Positions 45,401-56,930 of a stretch of 64,000 nt of DNA are shown here, piece by piece. The notes below the pieces were generated by a model that worked only from the letters and a program-made list of their open reading frames with translations, did no database searches and had not been told where the DNA came from. The DNA comes from Hsuehochloa calcarea. Lineage: Eukaryota > Streptophyta > Magnoliopsida > Poales > Poaceae. Each line of letters starts with the position of its first letter. The stretch's first letter is position 1. The translations under genes were made by a program, and so were the position numbers. The stretch is from NCBI GenBank assembly GCA_036346395.1, contig JAYEVG010000047.1:124001-188000 (forward strand). Direction: 5' to 3'.

Positions 45401-46880
45401 TACCCCTATTGCTCTGTGATGAAGAAAATGAACCAAAGCTATGTGATGCTCTTGAGATCCGGGATTGATTTCTTGAAATCGATGATTGATGATGTGCAAG
45501 TGATGTGCTTCTTGATGGGTCTGGGGTTACCTCTGGATGATTTTAAATTTGGAAGAAGAGGGTGGCGATCTTGGCTTTGGGTGGTGCTCCCCTCTGGTTC
45601 CTTCCTCCTCTTGCTCTGGCTTCCTTCCTCCTCTTGCTCTGGCTGCTGCTTCTTCTTGCTTGCCTTGGTTGGATCGACATCAGTGAGTGGTGATCTTGGC
45701 TTGGCTTGGCATGTTGATTTGCTCTGGACTTTGCTTGATTGTCTTGCTCTTGATCCCTTGGTTACGGCTTCTCTTGGTGTGGGATGTGGTGACTTAGTGG
45801 TTTTGCCTTGATTCTTATACGAGAAGAGATGGAAATGGGTGTGGCTTGAGGAGGATTGGTGCTTGAGAATGAAATGGGTTATACGCTAGTTTTGCGATGG
45901 GTTGGGAAATCTGGAAGGGGCGTGATGTCCCTCGGTTGTGCTTTTTGGCTCGATTCGCCATTTCCTTTGGTGGTGCTCGATTGGTGCTTGGCTTGGTGAA
46001 AAGAATAAGTATCATGGCAAAATGCTAATGATGCTCATGCATTGATGCTTATCGGATGGCTCGGATATTTTTGGGTGGGCATTTTTGGTTCATTGGCTAG
46101 CAATTCATTATGCAATAGATTTGCGACAATTGAGGCAATTCAGTATACGTAGGTTTTGGATTTCTCTAAATGCCGAATGATGAGAACCTACGGAAATAAG
46201 ACGGTGCCGATTTACTTAGTTTAGTCTAGGTATCTTGGGTATCCGGTCTTGACTAATGCAGGTCGACCTAGGTGACTTGAAAAGTCAAGATCTTGGGTTA
46301 ACCCAGGTTGGTATGGGTAGTCGCGATACTCAAGGTGCCGATTAATCTAGGTAGATCAGGGAACCGCGATGATTCCTATGGTATACTGACGGCAATTTAT
46401 TTTATTCTAACTCTATTATACTGCTTTTTGAATAACTAATGGTCTTTTGATTGGTTTGCGAACTATGGAGCTGCAAATGGTGTTTCGGATTGGTTCGAAG
46501 AAGATGGTTTGGCTGGACAACGATGGACGGGCAAGATTTCAAGGAAGGCTTTAGGAGACATGCAATGCAATTTTTATTTTAATATTTTTGTAAATGATTC
46601 AAAGTTGTAAAACATAATATGATCTGATGTAAATAAATTCTTGTTTTACTTGTATTGAGAAGATTGTTACTTATGATAAACATTGTAAGTTTTTAATTAA
46701 ATTATTGCCCAGAGAATTTCTTAAGTATTTATTGTTGTCTCTCATTGGAGTTGTGATTGGAGTTACCTTTAGACTTGATTAGGATATTTACAAATACAAA
46801 ATTTATGCAAATGCTTCAGAAATAACAAATATAATATAAAATGCATATAATTACTGTTTATTAAAATTGGGGCTGTTACA
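42468..46880 (-). repeat. Solo LTR B (chromovirus type)
   Basis: The insert is 4413 bases, with TSD TTGTT at 42463-42467 and 46881-46885. On the minus strand it begins TGTAACAGCCCC and ends GGGGTCCTCACA. The conserved LTR block at 43257-43328, in reverse, supports the minus orientation. A GC-rich part at 44690-45240 contains a 280-codon minus frame rich in Arg and Gly, which I take as compositional. It is about 1.2 kb longer than the other chromovirus LTRs here, so an unresolved insertion is possible, most likely in 45250-46550. No gag or pol was seen. Confidence 0.8.
43257..43328 (-). repeat. Conserved LTR block, copy 5
   Basis: GGACACGGCTATTCGAATAG followed by the CCTGCGAGG and CTTTACCCACACGAC parts matches the block in reverse. 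The CTGCAGAG part is altered to CTGCGAGG. Confidence 0.75.
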
Positions 46881-46885
46881 TTGTT

Positions 46886-47819
46886 CCTTGTGGTGCTCTG
46901 TGAAGAGCAATTCTTCGGCCAAGTGTCCCTGGTAACTTGTGTGGCTCCTCCTGTACCTCGACTTCTTTCTTTGGTGTAATCTAGAGGAAGGAGAGTGGCA
47001 TTGTATCTCCGAATACCTTGGCAATAGGTTTTCTGGGACATCGTCTGTAAGACGTGCCTTGCCTTGTTCATCACGGTGATTTTGAATATCGCCGGCTCTG
47101 TGAGTATCTCTTTGATCTAATTGCGATTCACTTTATTATTATATATGTGAATGTTGTTCTGTTAAGTATCATTCACTGTGAGATATAGCAAAGTGACTTT
47201 TGTGGGCTTAATTATGCTCTGTGATGATTGTCAAGATCTGAAGTTGAATAGATAACTGTGTACAGACTTGAGACAAGTTATTTAGCTTTCTTATGTTAGT
47301 TTTATTTAGTAGCTAGTATTCTCTCTGTTGCTCAGTTTCGGCTGAAACAAGGCTGTTCATTTCTGATCTGTGGACTTGTTGATGCTTTGTGGTATGTTAG
47401 CACTGCTATACTCAGTCTGACCGATAGTATTAAAGCTGAAATTAATGTGAGTTATCTTGTGAGTATCTGATCTGTTATTTCATATCAGTCTTTGTACTGC
47501 TTTGTGATTCTATATATACTCTCTGATGGTCAAATGATACTCAGTTATTGGTAGATTAATCTGCTGCTTTGAGATAAAACTGATATATTGGAAAGCTTTA
47601 ATTTGAGCTCAAGATTTGTTTTATAGTTGTCATATTTGGTGGTGAAGAGTTTTGGTGATGCCTTCGAGATTGCAAAGGTTAATTCTTTTGTATCTACCAT
47701 TCTGAGAGCATTCAATTTCACCATACATCTGAGCTTTATGCTGAATCTTAATGTTCTCATGATGTTTTTGCTAAGCATTTTTATTATGTATAGATGACTT
47801 GGAAGATTTACATGAGTTT
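46886..47819 (+). repeat. Copia 2 right LTR copy, part 2
   Basis: This continues from 42467 and matches about 28362-29284 of the left copy, including the candidate donor site at 47100. The match ends at about 47819, where an LTR fragment begins. Confidence 0.82.
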
Positions 47820-49909
47820 AAATATGATCAAAGGTATAACTTGTGTTGCTTAATTAGTCGATGTTCTCAAACGGCATCGAAATCTGACTCTCCGAAATCG
47901 TTAAAATCTATACGTGTAAACGATCCAAATTCAAATAACATTAAAATAAAATGCAAATAAAATCCAAAATTATAAAATAAATACTGTAAGGAAGATATCG
48001 ACTTTATATGAATTTAGGAATTTGAATCGACAGATCGGAATTCGTAAGAGGGAGAATGAATTTCCGGAAGGTTGAGAGTCACATGAAAAGATGAAATTCA
48101 GAATTTCAGAATTTAAGGAAATGTTTTTTTTTCTAAAGAGAAAGACGAAAAAAATACTCATGGCATGAAGTGGCCGCTGACTTGGAGAGAGAAGGTGAGA
48201 TGATGCTTGGGTGGCAGCCATGTAGACGATATAGTGACGTGGCGCTCGGGTGGCAGCCATGTAAACTATTTGGTGATGTGGTGGTGACATGCAATGATTT
48301 GGTGCTATTTGGCACGTCATGGGGGTGGTAAATTATCACGAAATTCAAAATTTTGTTTGAATAGAAAGGTAGATAATATTGAAAGGAACATGTAGGTAAA
48401 AGGGCTCACGCAATTACCCAACAGATGAAGAGATCAGACTCTACGGAGTTCTCACCGGACATGGGGAAGAAGATGTGGCCGGTGGTAAACAATTAAGTAA
48501 ATCAACATTCCACTTTAATAGAAATGTGGAGAATCACAATAGGAACTCAACGATAAAATTTGGTGCACTACGGAATAACAGATGAGGAGATCGGGCTCGC
48601 CGGAGTTCTTGCCGGAGATGGAGAAGAAGACCGTCTGTGCTTTTGTGGCCGAAGTGAACCAATAGAAAAATCAAAATTCAGCTTGAATAGAAATGTAGAG
48701 AATCTCGATAGGAACTCACGGGTAAAACTTGGTACACAACGGTGCTATGGATGAGGAGACCAGGCTCGCCGGAGTTCTCGCCATAGTTGGAGAAGAAGAC
48801 CGTCAGTGGTTTTGTGGCCGAGGAGAACTAATAGGTGAATCAAAATTTGGCTTGAATAGAAATGTAGAGAATCTCGATAGGAACTCACCGTTAAAATTTG
48901 GTGCACAACGGAACTACGGATGAGGAGATCGGGCTCGCCGGAGTTGTCGTCGGAGTTGGAGAAGAAGAGCTAGCAGATGGAGCTCTGGGAGACTTTTGGC
49001 AAATCTGAGCGAGTGGGATATGAGGAATGAGGAGGAGAGGCTACAATTCATTTTATAGGAGCAAAAGATTAATAGTTTAGCGGGAATTGCTCGCCGGAGT
49101 TATGCTTACATTTTTGGGATGAATTTTTGGGCGTGGTAACTGTAGTTGTCGGAATAATCCGATGAATCTTCTTTTTCAAAATTCAAAAATGAATTAATTT
49201 ATTTCGAAACAAATAGCAAATAAATTCTGAAAAATTCGAACAAAATCACACATACAAAACACAATATTTTCAGTTGAAATATTAATTTTAAAAATATCAA
49301 TTTTATTATTACACCGTAATTATTTTTATAATAATAAAATACTTTCTAAACTTGAAAAAATAGTAATATGGCTCTAAAAATTCTATACATTTTTAGAGTA
49401 TTTCAATACAGTATTTTTAGCTTAAATAAAGTATTTTAAATAAAAATTTAGTTTTTACATGTGAACAACAATTCATTTTTGATTACTAGACATTACAAAA
49501 ATCAAAAAGATACTTTTAGAAAATAACAAATAGAGTCTAAATATTCTACAAAAATTCATAGAAATTCCTTGAATTATTTTCAAATTAATAAAAATAATTC
49601 CAACTTAAAGTTGGCTTTAATTTTTGTACAGTAGTTATTTTATTTTCTAAAAAATAGGAAAAGCCTTTTTAAATACCAGAAAATTCCAGAAATTAATTAA
49701 ATTTTATTTTTCACTTTAAATCCAATAAAATCACAAACAATTTTAATAAATTTTATTTTTAACTCTAGAACCAAAAAAATTAAATAATTGATTTTTATTT
49801 TTCCTTTTAACATTGAGAACTCTGTTTAGGTTACAGAAAATTGAGAAAATTCTTTGGCAATTAGAAAATCTAATAAAATAATAACTTTATTTATTTTTAT
49901 TTTATAACA
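47820..49909 (-). repeat. Truncated chromovirus LTR fragment C
   Basis: The stretch interrupts the copia 2 copy. Minus-strand sequence near 47824-47855 matches the GTTATACCTTTGATCATATT-type part of solo LTR A (23705). The part near 49510-49600 matches the AT-rich part of gypsy element 2 LTRs (14275-14345). The right end reads TGTTATAAAAT on the minus strand. The part of the LTR that would carry the conserved block is missing, so it is truncated on the left. Confidence 0.65.
48424..48975. repeat. Tandem repeat of about 169 bases in LTR fragment C
   Basis: The motif GATGAGGAGATCGGGCTCGCC and its variants start at 48424, 48581, 48750 and 48919, so spacings are 157, 169 and 169. The unit also includes GAATAGAAATGTAGAGAATC and AGGAACTCA. 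The last copy is partial. Confidence 0.85.
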
Positions 49910-50098
49910 GAACTTTGGAATGTTATGTGTTATTTTGGTCATTTATACTCTGTTGGAATTATGCTTTAATGTTAATTATTTATGTTTGGATTATTTTTGA
50001 AATTTTGCTAAAACTGATTTTTTTTGACAATCCAGAAAACCTATCTATGTAGAAATGGCTTCATCATCAGATGTCGTTAAGACAAAAGTGTTGGATGG
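49910..50098 (+). repeat. Copia 2 right copy, part 3: end of leader and start of gag
   Basis: TTTATACTCTGTTGGAATT onwards matches 29310 onwards. It includes the acceptor-like TCCAG at 50031-50035 and the ATG at 50055 with MASSSDVVK. The match ends near 50098, after GTGTTGGATGG. Confidence 0.8.
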
Positions 50099-50982
50099 GA
50101 GTTCAAATTCTGTCACTACTGCTATAGCAATCCTGCTGCACTTAGAGTGGTTCCTGTCGTACTAAACTTCACACGTTCCAAGTTACATGAAATCATGAAA
50201 CTCTAATTTCTGAAACTTAAAACCCTAATTGTCAAGACCTAAACCTTTAATTTTTGAAACCTTTCCAGAACATATGAAATTTTACAAGACATTACACAAT
50301 TAAGTCCACTGTGTAATGAGCCTTTTAAAAAAATTCATAATGTTTGGACCTAATTTTCTATATAACAAAATTCCTACTAACAGTATATTTAAATGAATTT
50401 TTAAGAAAAATTCAGAATGGATAAATTTTGAAAAAATTACACAAGCAAGTACACTATATTAGGAGGCTCAACAAAATATTTCATAATTTTTGAAGCTCAT
50501 TTGCTATATTTAATAATTTCTACAAAAATTATGCATAAATATTTTTTTTAAAGAAAAAAATCCCACACTTTACCACGTGGCAACACCTAACCTGTTGCCG
50601 CACGGTTAGTCACCGTTCGGTAATGGGTGCTACAATGCGTTGCCACGATGATCGTGTGGCAGCGGCGAATCTTGCCACATGGCGTGGGCTCACGAGGCGA
50701 TGACTGGCGGCGTGGGAGCTGTTGCCGCACGGTCACCGTGCGGCAACGGTGCCATATTTGCAAATACACATTCGCGGTGGTCATTTCTGCAAATACAGAT
50801 TTAAAATGTGCTGTATCTGCCAAAAACTCCTTCCACTTGGTGTGACCAATGGTATCTTAATTCGATATCTTTGAAGATCTCATACGTACGCTATGTTTAC
50901 TCGGATGGCTACCTAAGAAGGGAGCATTTCAGGTGTAACTACACCAAAAGTTAAAAATATGAAAATTTTGATAAGGATTGTG
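50099..50982. other. Unassigned AT-rich stretch with hairpin cluster
   Basis: No protein similarity was seen. The first 470 bases are AT-rich. Then 50577-50750 is GC-rich and made of three inverted repeats sharing a GTTGCC(G/A)CACGG core; see the separate entry. The part from about 50750 to 50982 is ordinary sequence with no feature I can name. This may be the flank of the CRM-type element or a part of another repeat. Confidence 0.45.
50577..50750. repeat. Cluster of three related inverted repeats
   Basis: The best is 50721-50747: arms GTTGCCGCACGGT and ACCGTGCGGCAAC around one base. The 13-base arm also occurs at 50593-50605, followed by an imperfect complement ACCGTTCGGTAA. Between them 50637-50664 has TTGCCACGA against TCGTGTGGCA. 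Confidence 0.8.
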
Positions 50983-51986
50983 TGATGGGGACATCCCTCC
51001 CATAGATACAACTGTGCCTACACACACAACTCATCCACAGCAAGTGTTAGAAGGACCACTTACTTGAACTCGTGCTCGCCAGCTTAATTACCAGGTGAAT
51101 TCGTTCCTAGGTTTATAGATTACTAAGAATAGACTGCTACCTATTGCAAGTGATTTAATTGTTCTTAGGAACATGGGAAATGATGAAGGAGAGGCATGTG
51201 GAAGAGTCATGGACATGCATGGAAGGCATAATGGAGTTCACCACGTCACTTTGCGTCTGAGTCAAGCAAGAGTTCGAGTTGGGCTCGTTCTGGATTCGAA
51301 TTCGGACCGCCACGATAATATTAAGTTTAAACGGGCGTGACTTCTTCATACGGACTCCGTTTGGGACGTTCTTGGACTTCATGAAAAGCTTATCAAGTCC
51401 ACTTTCCAACGGATCCAACCTCATCTTCAAATACTATTCGATCCGGCCACAATTATCAAAACAATCCGCATCTGTTTCTGAGCCCGAGTAAAAGCGTGCT
51501 GCGCCACCTCCACTTAGGTCCATAGGCCTTGTAACCCTAGGGGCGTGCGTCCACTTCCCTGGCCGCCACCACTGGTCGTCTCCCCATATAGGAGCCACCG
51601 CCTCCCTTTGCTAGAACTTGGATTTCGTTGAGTTTAGGTTTAGCCATTGTGCAAACTTCTGTTCTTCAGTTGTGTCAGACGACCACTTGTCAAGACAGCT
51701 TTCGGGATCCCACCTTTGTTTTTCAATACCATCTACACTACAATCTTATTCGTAATATAAGATTGCCTACATCTTATTCTTGCTAGTTCTTCGATTGCTC
51801 GCAGGGATTGAACTTCGTGTTCAGGTTGATTGCGCTTCTAGCAAGGTCAATAACATTTCAGAGTTGGATCAACGACTGCTAAGGTGCAAGCGTCATCGTG
51901 CGGTTGTAGTCGGATCGTGAGAGCTACCTCCACCAAAATCGATAGTTATCAATCTCATCGAAAGATCGGGCATGTTGCTTGCATCA
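50983..51986 (+). repeat. 5' LTR of the CRM-type element
   Basis: The LTR is 1004 bases. It starts TGATGGGGACATCC and ends TTGCTTGCATCA. One frame near 51066-51115 reads TRARQLNYQVNSFLGL and stops, which is the LTR-encoded end of integrase; in this copy it is preserved after one upstream stop. Confidence 0.88.
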
Positions 51987-51988
51987 AG

Positions 51989-52000
51989 TGGTATTAGAGC
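51989..52000 (+). other. Primer-binding site of the CRM-type element
   Basis: TGGTATTAGAGC lies two bases after the LTR. It differs by one base from TGGTATCAGAGC. Confidence 0.85.
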
Positions 52001-52321
52001 TCAAGGTTGCTCGGTGATAATTTCCAGTTTACCATAGATTAGATTGCTTTTATTTACCTACAAAACACAAAAACCAAAAAAAATAGTAGTAGATCATCTT
52101 GTCTAAACCAGTCTTAGTCTTGTAATTTTTCTTTTTAGTGCATTACATTGTTGAACTTTTATTTGCATCGTCGTGTCCTTGCTAGTCTTTGTGTCTAGTT
52201 CCTTTAGAATTTCGAGTTCTGCTCACACTTGGTCTCACCGTTGCGGTTGGGTTCGATCTGCCACGGCAAGGGGATAAAAGGAGGAGAAGGACACCGACTT
52301 CAGCCAGGAGACGGACACACC

Positions 52322-54633
52322 TGTAATACTCTGAAAATAATAATAATATTAATAATATCGTCTTTAAGGGCCTGTGTGTAATTAAATAAAAAATAGTACA
52401 TAAAAATAGAATTTCAGAGTTTTTTTAGAGCTATATAAATAGATTGTGGGAATTCTAGAAACCCTAGCTATATTTTCTTTTTTTTCTCTCCACCCAGCCG
52501 TCGCACACACCCACTGCGCCGTCTCCTTTTTTTTTCTTCCGAGCGCCTGCAGCCGCTTGTGCCGCAAGCGCACTGCGCCCACGGCCGAACACCTGTGCGC
52601 CACGGCCGAACGTCACCTGTCTGTCGCGTGAAGCACATGTGCATGCGTGTGGGAGCCGGCCAACCAAGCAATCGGCCGTGAAGCCGGTCGCCCTCCCGCG
52701 TCAATATTTGGCAATTGTGTGGAGGCGTGCATACACAGGTGTGAGGTCTGCTAGCAATAAATGCATGTTTTCCTCTGGTTTGCCGTTACTAGAAGTTGGG
52801 CTTCATTAGTTACACAAGTTCATGAGTATACATCAATAGAGAGAGGTAGAAGGAGCTAAGAAAGAGAAGAGAAGAGAATTTAGGGGGAGTCAGGATCTCA
52901 GTATTTATCATGTGGTAACGTTCTGGCGTTCTGGCTTTCTTTCTCTGATGTGTTAATTTAATTAGAGATTAGAGGGGATTGTAGAATTTTTAGTCGAGGG
53001 GCCAATTAATGAGTCCGTTAGCCTGCTGTTCTGTTGAACGATTTATTCGGGTACCTTAATGACAAATTTTGAAAATATCATCCACTAGTTAATTGTAGAT
53101 AATTTCTATATCTTTCTATAGCATATTTAATCACGTCAAGCGGACAAGTATAATTCGAGATATGAATTTTGGAAGGCTGCTGTCATTGTGGTTGTCGTCT
53201 TTCGGCGCTATTTTGGTAGACTGCGGATTAAAAATAGTAAATAGACTAATTAGAGTTTTTGATCTACATGAAAGTTGTAGATAATTGTCTAAGGGTTCTG
53301 TAGGATCCAAGAACGCGAACTTTGGTTGGGTAAAACAAAAGTTATGAATTTAGTAAGACCTGCTGTTCCGAAGCGGACAGATCGGTTTTCTGGGCTAAAA
53401 ACGGAGGGTTAGATGATTTAATTAGAAGTCTTCGTAATCTAAGAAAATGTGGAGAATTTTGTGTAGAATCCAGAACTGGGTGGTTGGTCGTGATCGGACT
53501 TTTGAGTCAAAAGTTATATTCGTTTTAGTACCAAGACAGCATTGGGTAACTATTCGGTACCGGAGAGGCGTGGTATATTTGGGGACGGGTAGGAGCGATG
53601 TCTATCGATTGCTATTCTTGATGCTGTAGCTTGTATTGAAATTTATGTATTTAATGTAGGAGAGGCGTCGTGCTTGTTGCCATCTTCTAGTCAAACCGTG
53701 CGTCGCAACTAGTGAAGGCAAGTGCATGGTAGACAGCGATCAATGATTGATCACTGTTTTCTTTATCTTCTATTACCATTATTGTTGTGCTTTTATTGTA
53801 TTTAATTGCAAACGATGGAATGGTATGGTTATATCTTTGTTGATAATCATGATGAAAAGTTAGATATGATGTATATGATGGAATTTGCATTTTCATACAT
53901 AAGCATCTTTGCATATGAGCAGGTGATCATGAATGATCACAACTCCACGGGAGTGGAGGAGGTCCCCGATCCTTGTGGAGGAACGGGCTTGAGAGTGAAT
54001 GTTGTCATGAGCATTCACTCATGCTATCTTGATATCTGTGAAAGAAGTGCATGTGGACATGTAGATTAGAGTTGCATTCATAAATGAGATTAATGTGTGT
54101 TAAACAAAGGGAAGGTAACAGCATGAGAATATTAATAGAAGTGCATGTGATGATAATGAAGTTATTGAATGCTGTTGATTTATTATTGTTCGTTGTATAT
54201 TGATGTGTTTGCTGAGTCGTGGACTCACCCTTGCTCTTTTGTTGTCTTTAGGTGATCCTCGAGGCGTCAATGGCGAGAGCGAGTAGAGCACATGGACAAC
54301 ACATGATCATTTGCCATAAGAATCTTTTCATTCAAAATTGGATTACCCTTGGACATGTTAGAGGTTGAATAAAGTTTAGGACAACGTTTTGGACTAGACT
54401 ATTTGTTTTAATATTTTGGATTCATTGGTTGGTGCTATTTTGGACTATTTACATGGTTATATTCCCCTTGCTTATTTATTATCATTTGATCCATAATTAT
54501 GCATGTTCTTTTGTGATCCATGGATATGTTTATTGTTGTTTTCCTTGCTGTAATTTTATAGTGTGACGATAGTTATTAGTTTAGAGAGTAGTGTGGTGGC
54601 ATTCTAGGCTCAGTGTTGGGCTGGGGTGTTACA
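52322..54633 (+). repeat. Solo LTR D
   Basis: The insert is 2312 bases with TSD ACACC at 52317-52321 and 54634-54638. It begins TGTAATACTCTG and ends GGTGTTACA. A TATA box near the left end and an LTR-like GTGGACTCACCC motif near the right favour plus orientation. It lacks the conserved LTR block found in the other chromovirus LTRs. No internal domain is present. Confidence 0.87.
52430..52440 (+). promoter_or_regulatory. Candidate TATA box of solo LTR D
   Basis: GCTATATAAATAG lies about 110 bases from the LTR start and is followed by an ACCCTAG and then a GC-rich leader. Confidence 0.55.
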
Positions 54634-55430
54634 ACACCATCTAGGGAGACTTTGCCCTAGTTGGTCTCAGATAAGGAAATCCTGCCCAATTCGGAGACCG
54701 CCAAAACAGCGTGGTGTTTGCAAAAAAAAGAACAAGAAGAAAAAAACACACACACAAGTTTTGCATACAACATCTGATTGGGGTGATTCTTGATCCGTTG
54801 GAAAAAAAAGGACAAGAAGAAAGAACACACACACATTATTGATTCGGGCCATCCTAGGATTTTATCATATGCGCACGCACCCGGGTGCAGGCGCGGAAAC
54901 TTCGACCCCCAAAAAACGTCGTTTAGGGGCTCAAAACGGCCCTACAAATCGAGAAAAATTCAAGTTTCTCGGAATTTGCTCAAAATTGACAGATCCCTTT
55001 TACAAGTGATTCTAAGGTTGCCTGTGAAGACGACATCCTTTTTCGAGCTTCCAAACTCGATGTACGATGTTCTCTAGTTTTGTCGTGCTATGATTTCGTT
55101 TGTGTTCTAGGCTCGCGTCTCTTGTACGGTCTAGCCTAGGACTAGCACTAACCGGCGTTGAACGATTTTTCAGCTTGCATTCTCTGATTTGATTATTGCT
55201 ACTCCTTGCTACCATACTTGAGCCTTCCCAGCTACACCTTTTCTACACCGTACAGGCTAAGATTCACCTAGCAATCGCTCCATCCAATCTTCGGAGATAC
55301 GTTGACACCGCTGGTTGCCGATCACCCCTGTGTGCTTGGTAAGAATTCGATAGAAGGCTTGAGTGTGAGCGACTTTTGAATCCCCACATCCTAGTAGTTA
55401 TTAGGAACATATTCTTGTGATTTGCTAACA

Positions 55431-56930
55431 ATGACTGGTTCTGTAGAGCTTTTGGATGATGATACATTTCATACTCCTCGTACGAAGGCAATCGTACAAC
55501 ATTTCCAGCGCCTCGTGAACCTTCGTACGAAGGGTCTTGAGGAGGATGTCAGGGTCTCAAATGAGTGACTTTCTCAACTTGAGGGCGTCTAGATTGAGAC
55601 AAACGCCACGCTCGCCGCGATGGAGAGAGCGCAAGGCGTCACTAACACTTCTTTGACAGGCATTATGGCACGCCTTGAGGAGATTGCCCAAGCATCCACT
55701 GCTATTCCCCCTGCTGCGCTGTAGAGGGACAAGATGAATTCAACTACATGGCTGATACCGAGGCCGATGACATGGGTATCCACAACAACGATCGAGCTCA
55801 TCGACAGTTGCATTTTAATCGACAAGGAATGCGACAAGACCCCTCGCAACGTGAGGTACGTGATCACAATGATTCTTTTGCTAAGGTTACATTCACTATG
55901 CCCTCTTTTAATAGTAAATATGATCCTGATGGTTATCTTAATTGAGAACTTGCTGTTGATCAAAAATTTATTTACTATGACTTTCCTGAGATTAGATGAG
56001 TTAGAGCTGCTACTAGTGAATTTACCGACTTTGCTTCTGTTTGGTGGAAATAACATTGCCGTCAACATCCTAATAACATACCTAATACTTAGGAGGCTTT
56101 AGAATTTTTTATGCAGAACCAATTTGTTCCCTCATATTATGCTTGTGATTTGTTAAATAAATTGCAACGGTTACGACAAGGTACAAAGCCTGTGGAAGAC
56201 TACTATTAAGAATTACAAATTGGTATGTTGCATACATTGGTTTAGTTGAGAACGAGGAGGCATCAATGGCTAAGTTTTTGGGAGGGTTGAATCAAGAAAT
56301 TCAAGACATCCTTGATTATAAATATTACAACTCTATTACTGGATTATTTCATCTTGCTTGCAAAGCTGAACGTGAATTGTAGGGACGCCAGACGAGGACA
56401 CGATCTAACTATTCTGCAGGTCGCACAAACTCATGTACGCCATGCACCCCTACTGCCCCGTCCACTATGCCACCACCACCGTTATCCTCCAACAACAAGC
56501 GCGCCCTACTTCTTCAAATTCAGCTCAACGAGTTTCTGAAGCAGCCAAATCAGCACAATAAGCTTCTGCAAAAACCTTCTCTTCAGTTGCATCGACAGGA
56601 CGAACTAAGGACGTTCAATGCCATCGTTGCAAAGGCTATGGACACATGATGCGAGACTGTCCAAATAAGCACGTACTGATTATACGCGATGATGGTGGGT
56701 ATTCCCCCGCTAGTGATTTTGATGATGAAACATATGCTATGCTGGCAACTGACCATACAGGACATGATGATGAATCTGATCATGTGGAGGAACATGTTGG
56801 TGCCGAAGATGCCGACAAGTATTTGAGCATGGTAGTACAACGCGTGCTAAGTGCTCAAGTTTCTCATGCCGAGCAAAATCAGCGCCAAGGAAGTTGTCAA
56901 GGATGTTGTCATGGAATGATCGATTTGCAT
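55431..56930 (+). pseudogene. Gag, CRM-type element
   Basis: The likely start is the ATG at 55431, reading MTGSVELLDDDTFHTPRTK; the frame meets a stop at about 55566. Later pieces, in changing frames and with several stops, read AAMERAQGVTNTSLTGIMARLEE, then FTMPSFNSKYDPDGYL, AATSEFTDFASVWW, and FVPSYYACDLLNKLQRL, which is the gag domain. A CCHC zinc knuckle at 56619-56660 reads CHRCKGYGHMMRDC. DDETYAMLATD follows. At least five stops break the frame. Confidence 0.87.

Larger units (their letters stand above)
27867..50098 (+). mobile_element. Copia 2: degenerate Ty1/copia element with nested insertions
   Basis: A plus-strand copia starts TGTTGGACC at 27867 and codes gag, protease, integrase, reverse transcriptase and RNase H in copia order. 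Its RNase H is split by the Sirevirus-like element. Its right LTR copy (from 41970) is split by solo LTR B and an LTR fragment. Homology between the left and right copies continues past the gag start codon and ends near 50098. So the right copy is LTR plus leader plus gag start. This could reflect a tandem arrangement formed by recombination, or a truncated second element. The left flank TCAAC (27862-27866) has only a near match, TCAAA, at the right. The end of the LTR is therefore not certain. Confidence 0.82.
52001..55430 (+). other. Leader of the CRM-type element (interrupted by solo LTR D)
   Basis: The leader consists of 52001-52321 and 54639-55430. It contains no recognisable protein. 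An A-rich run followed by ACAAGAAGAAA and a CA microsatellite occurs twice, at 54721-54756 and 54801-54835. Confidence 0.65.

Noticed and set aside
44657..45499. A 280-codon minus-strand frame rich in Arg, Gly and Glu.
   Set aside because: It lies in the GC-rich part of solo LTR B, has the low-complexity composition expected of chance frames there, and resembles no gag, pol or cellular protein.
48424..48975. Evenly spaced repeats that might suggest a CRISPR array.
   Set aside because: The unit is about 169 bases with no short repeat and spacer pattern, and the setting is a plant LTR.
51155..51491. Frames on both strands in the CRM-type LTR, with counterparts at 60329-60688.
   Set aside because: They recur only because the LTR is repeated. 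Apart from the CR-like tail at the LTR start there is no sign of coding.
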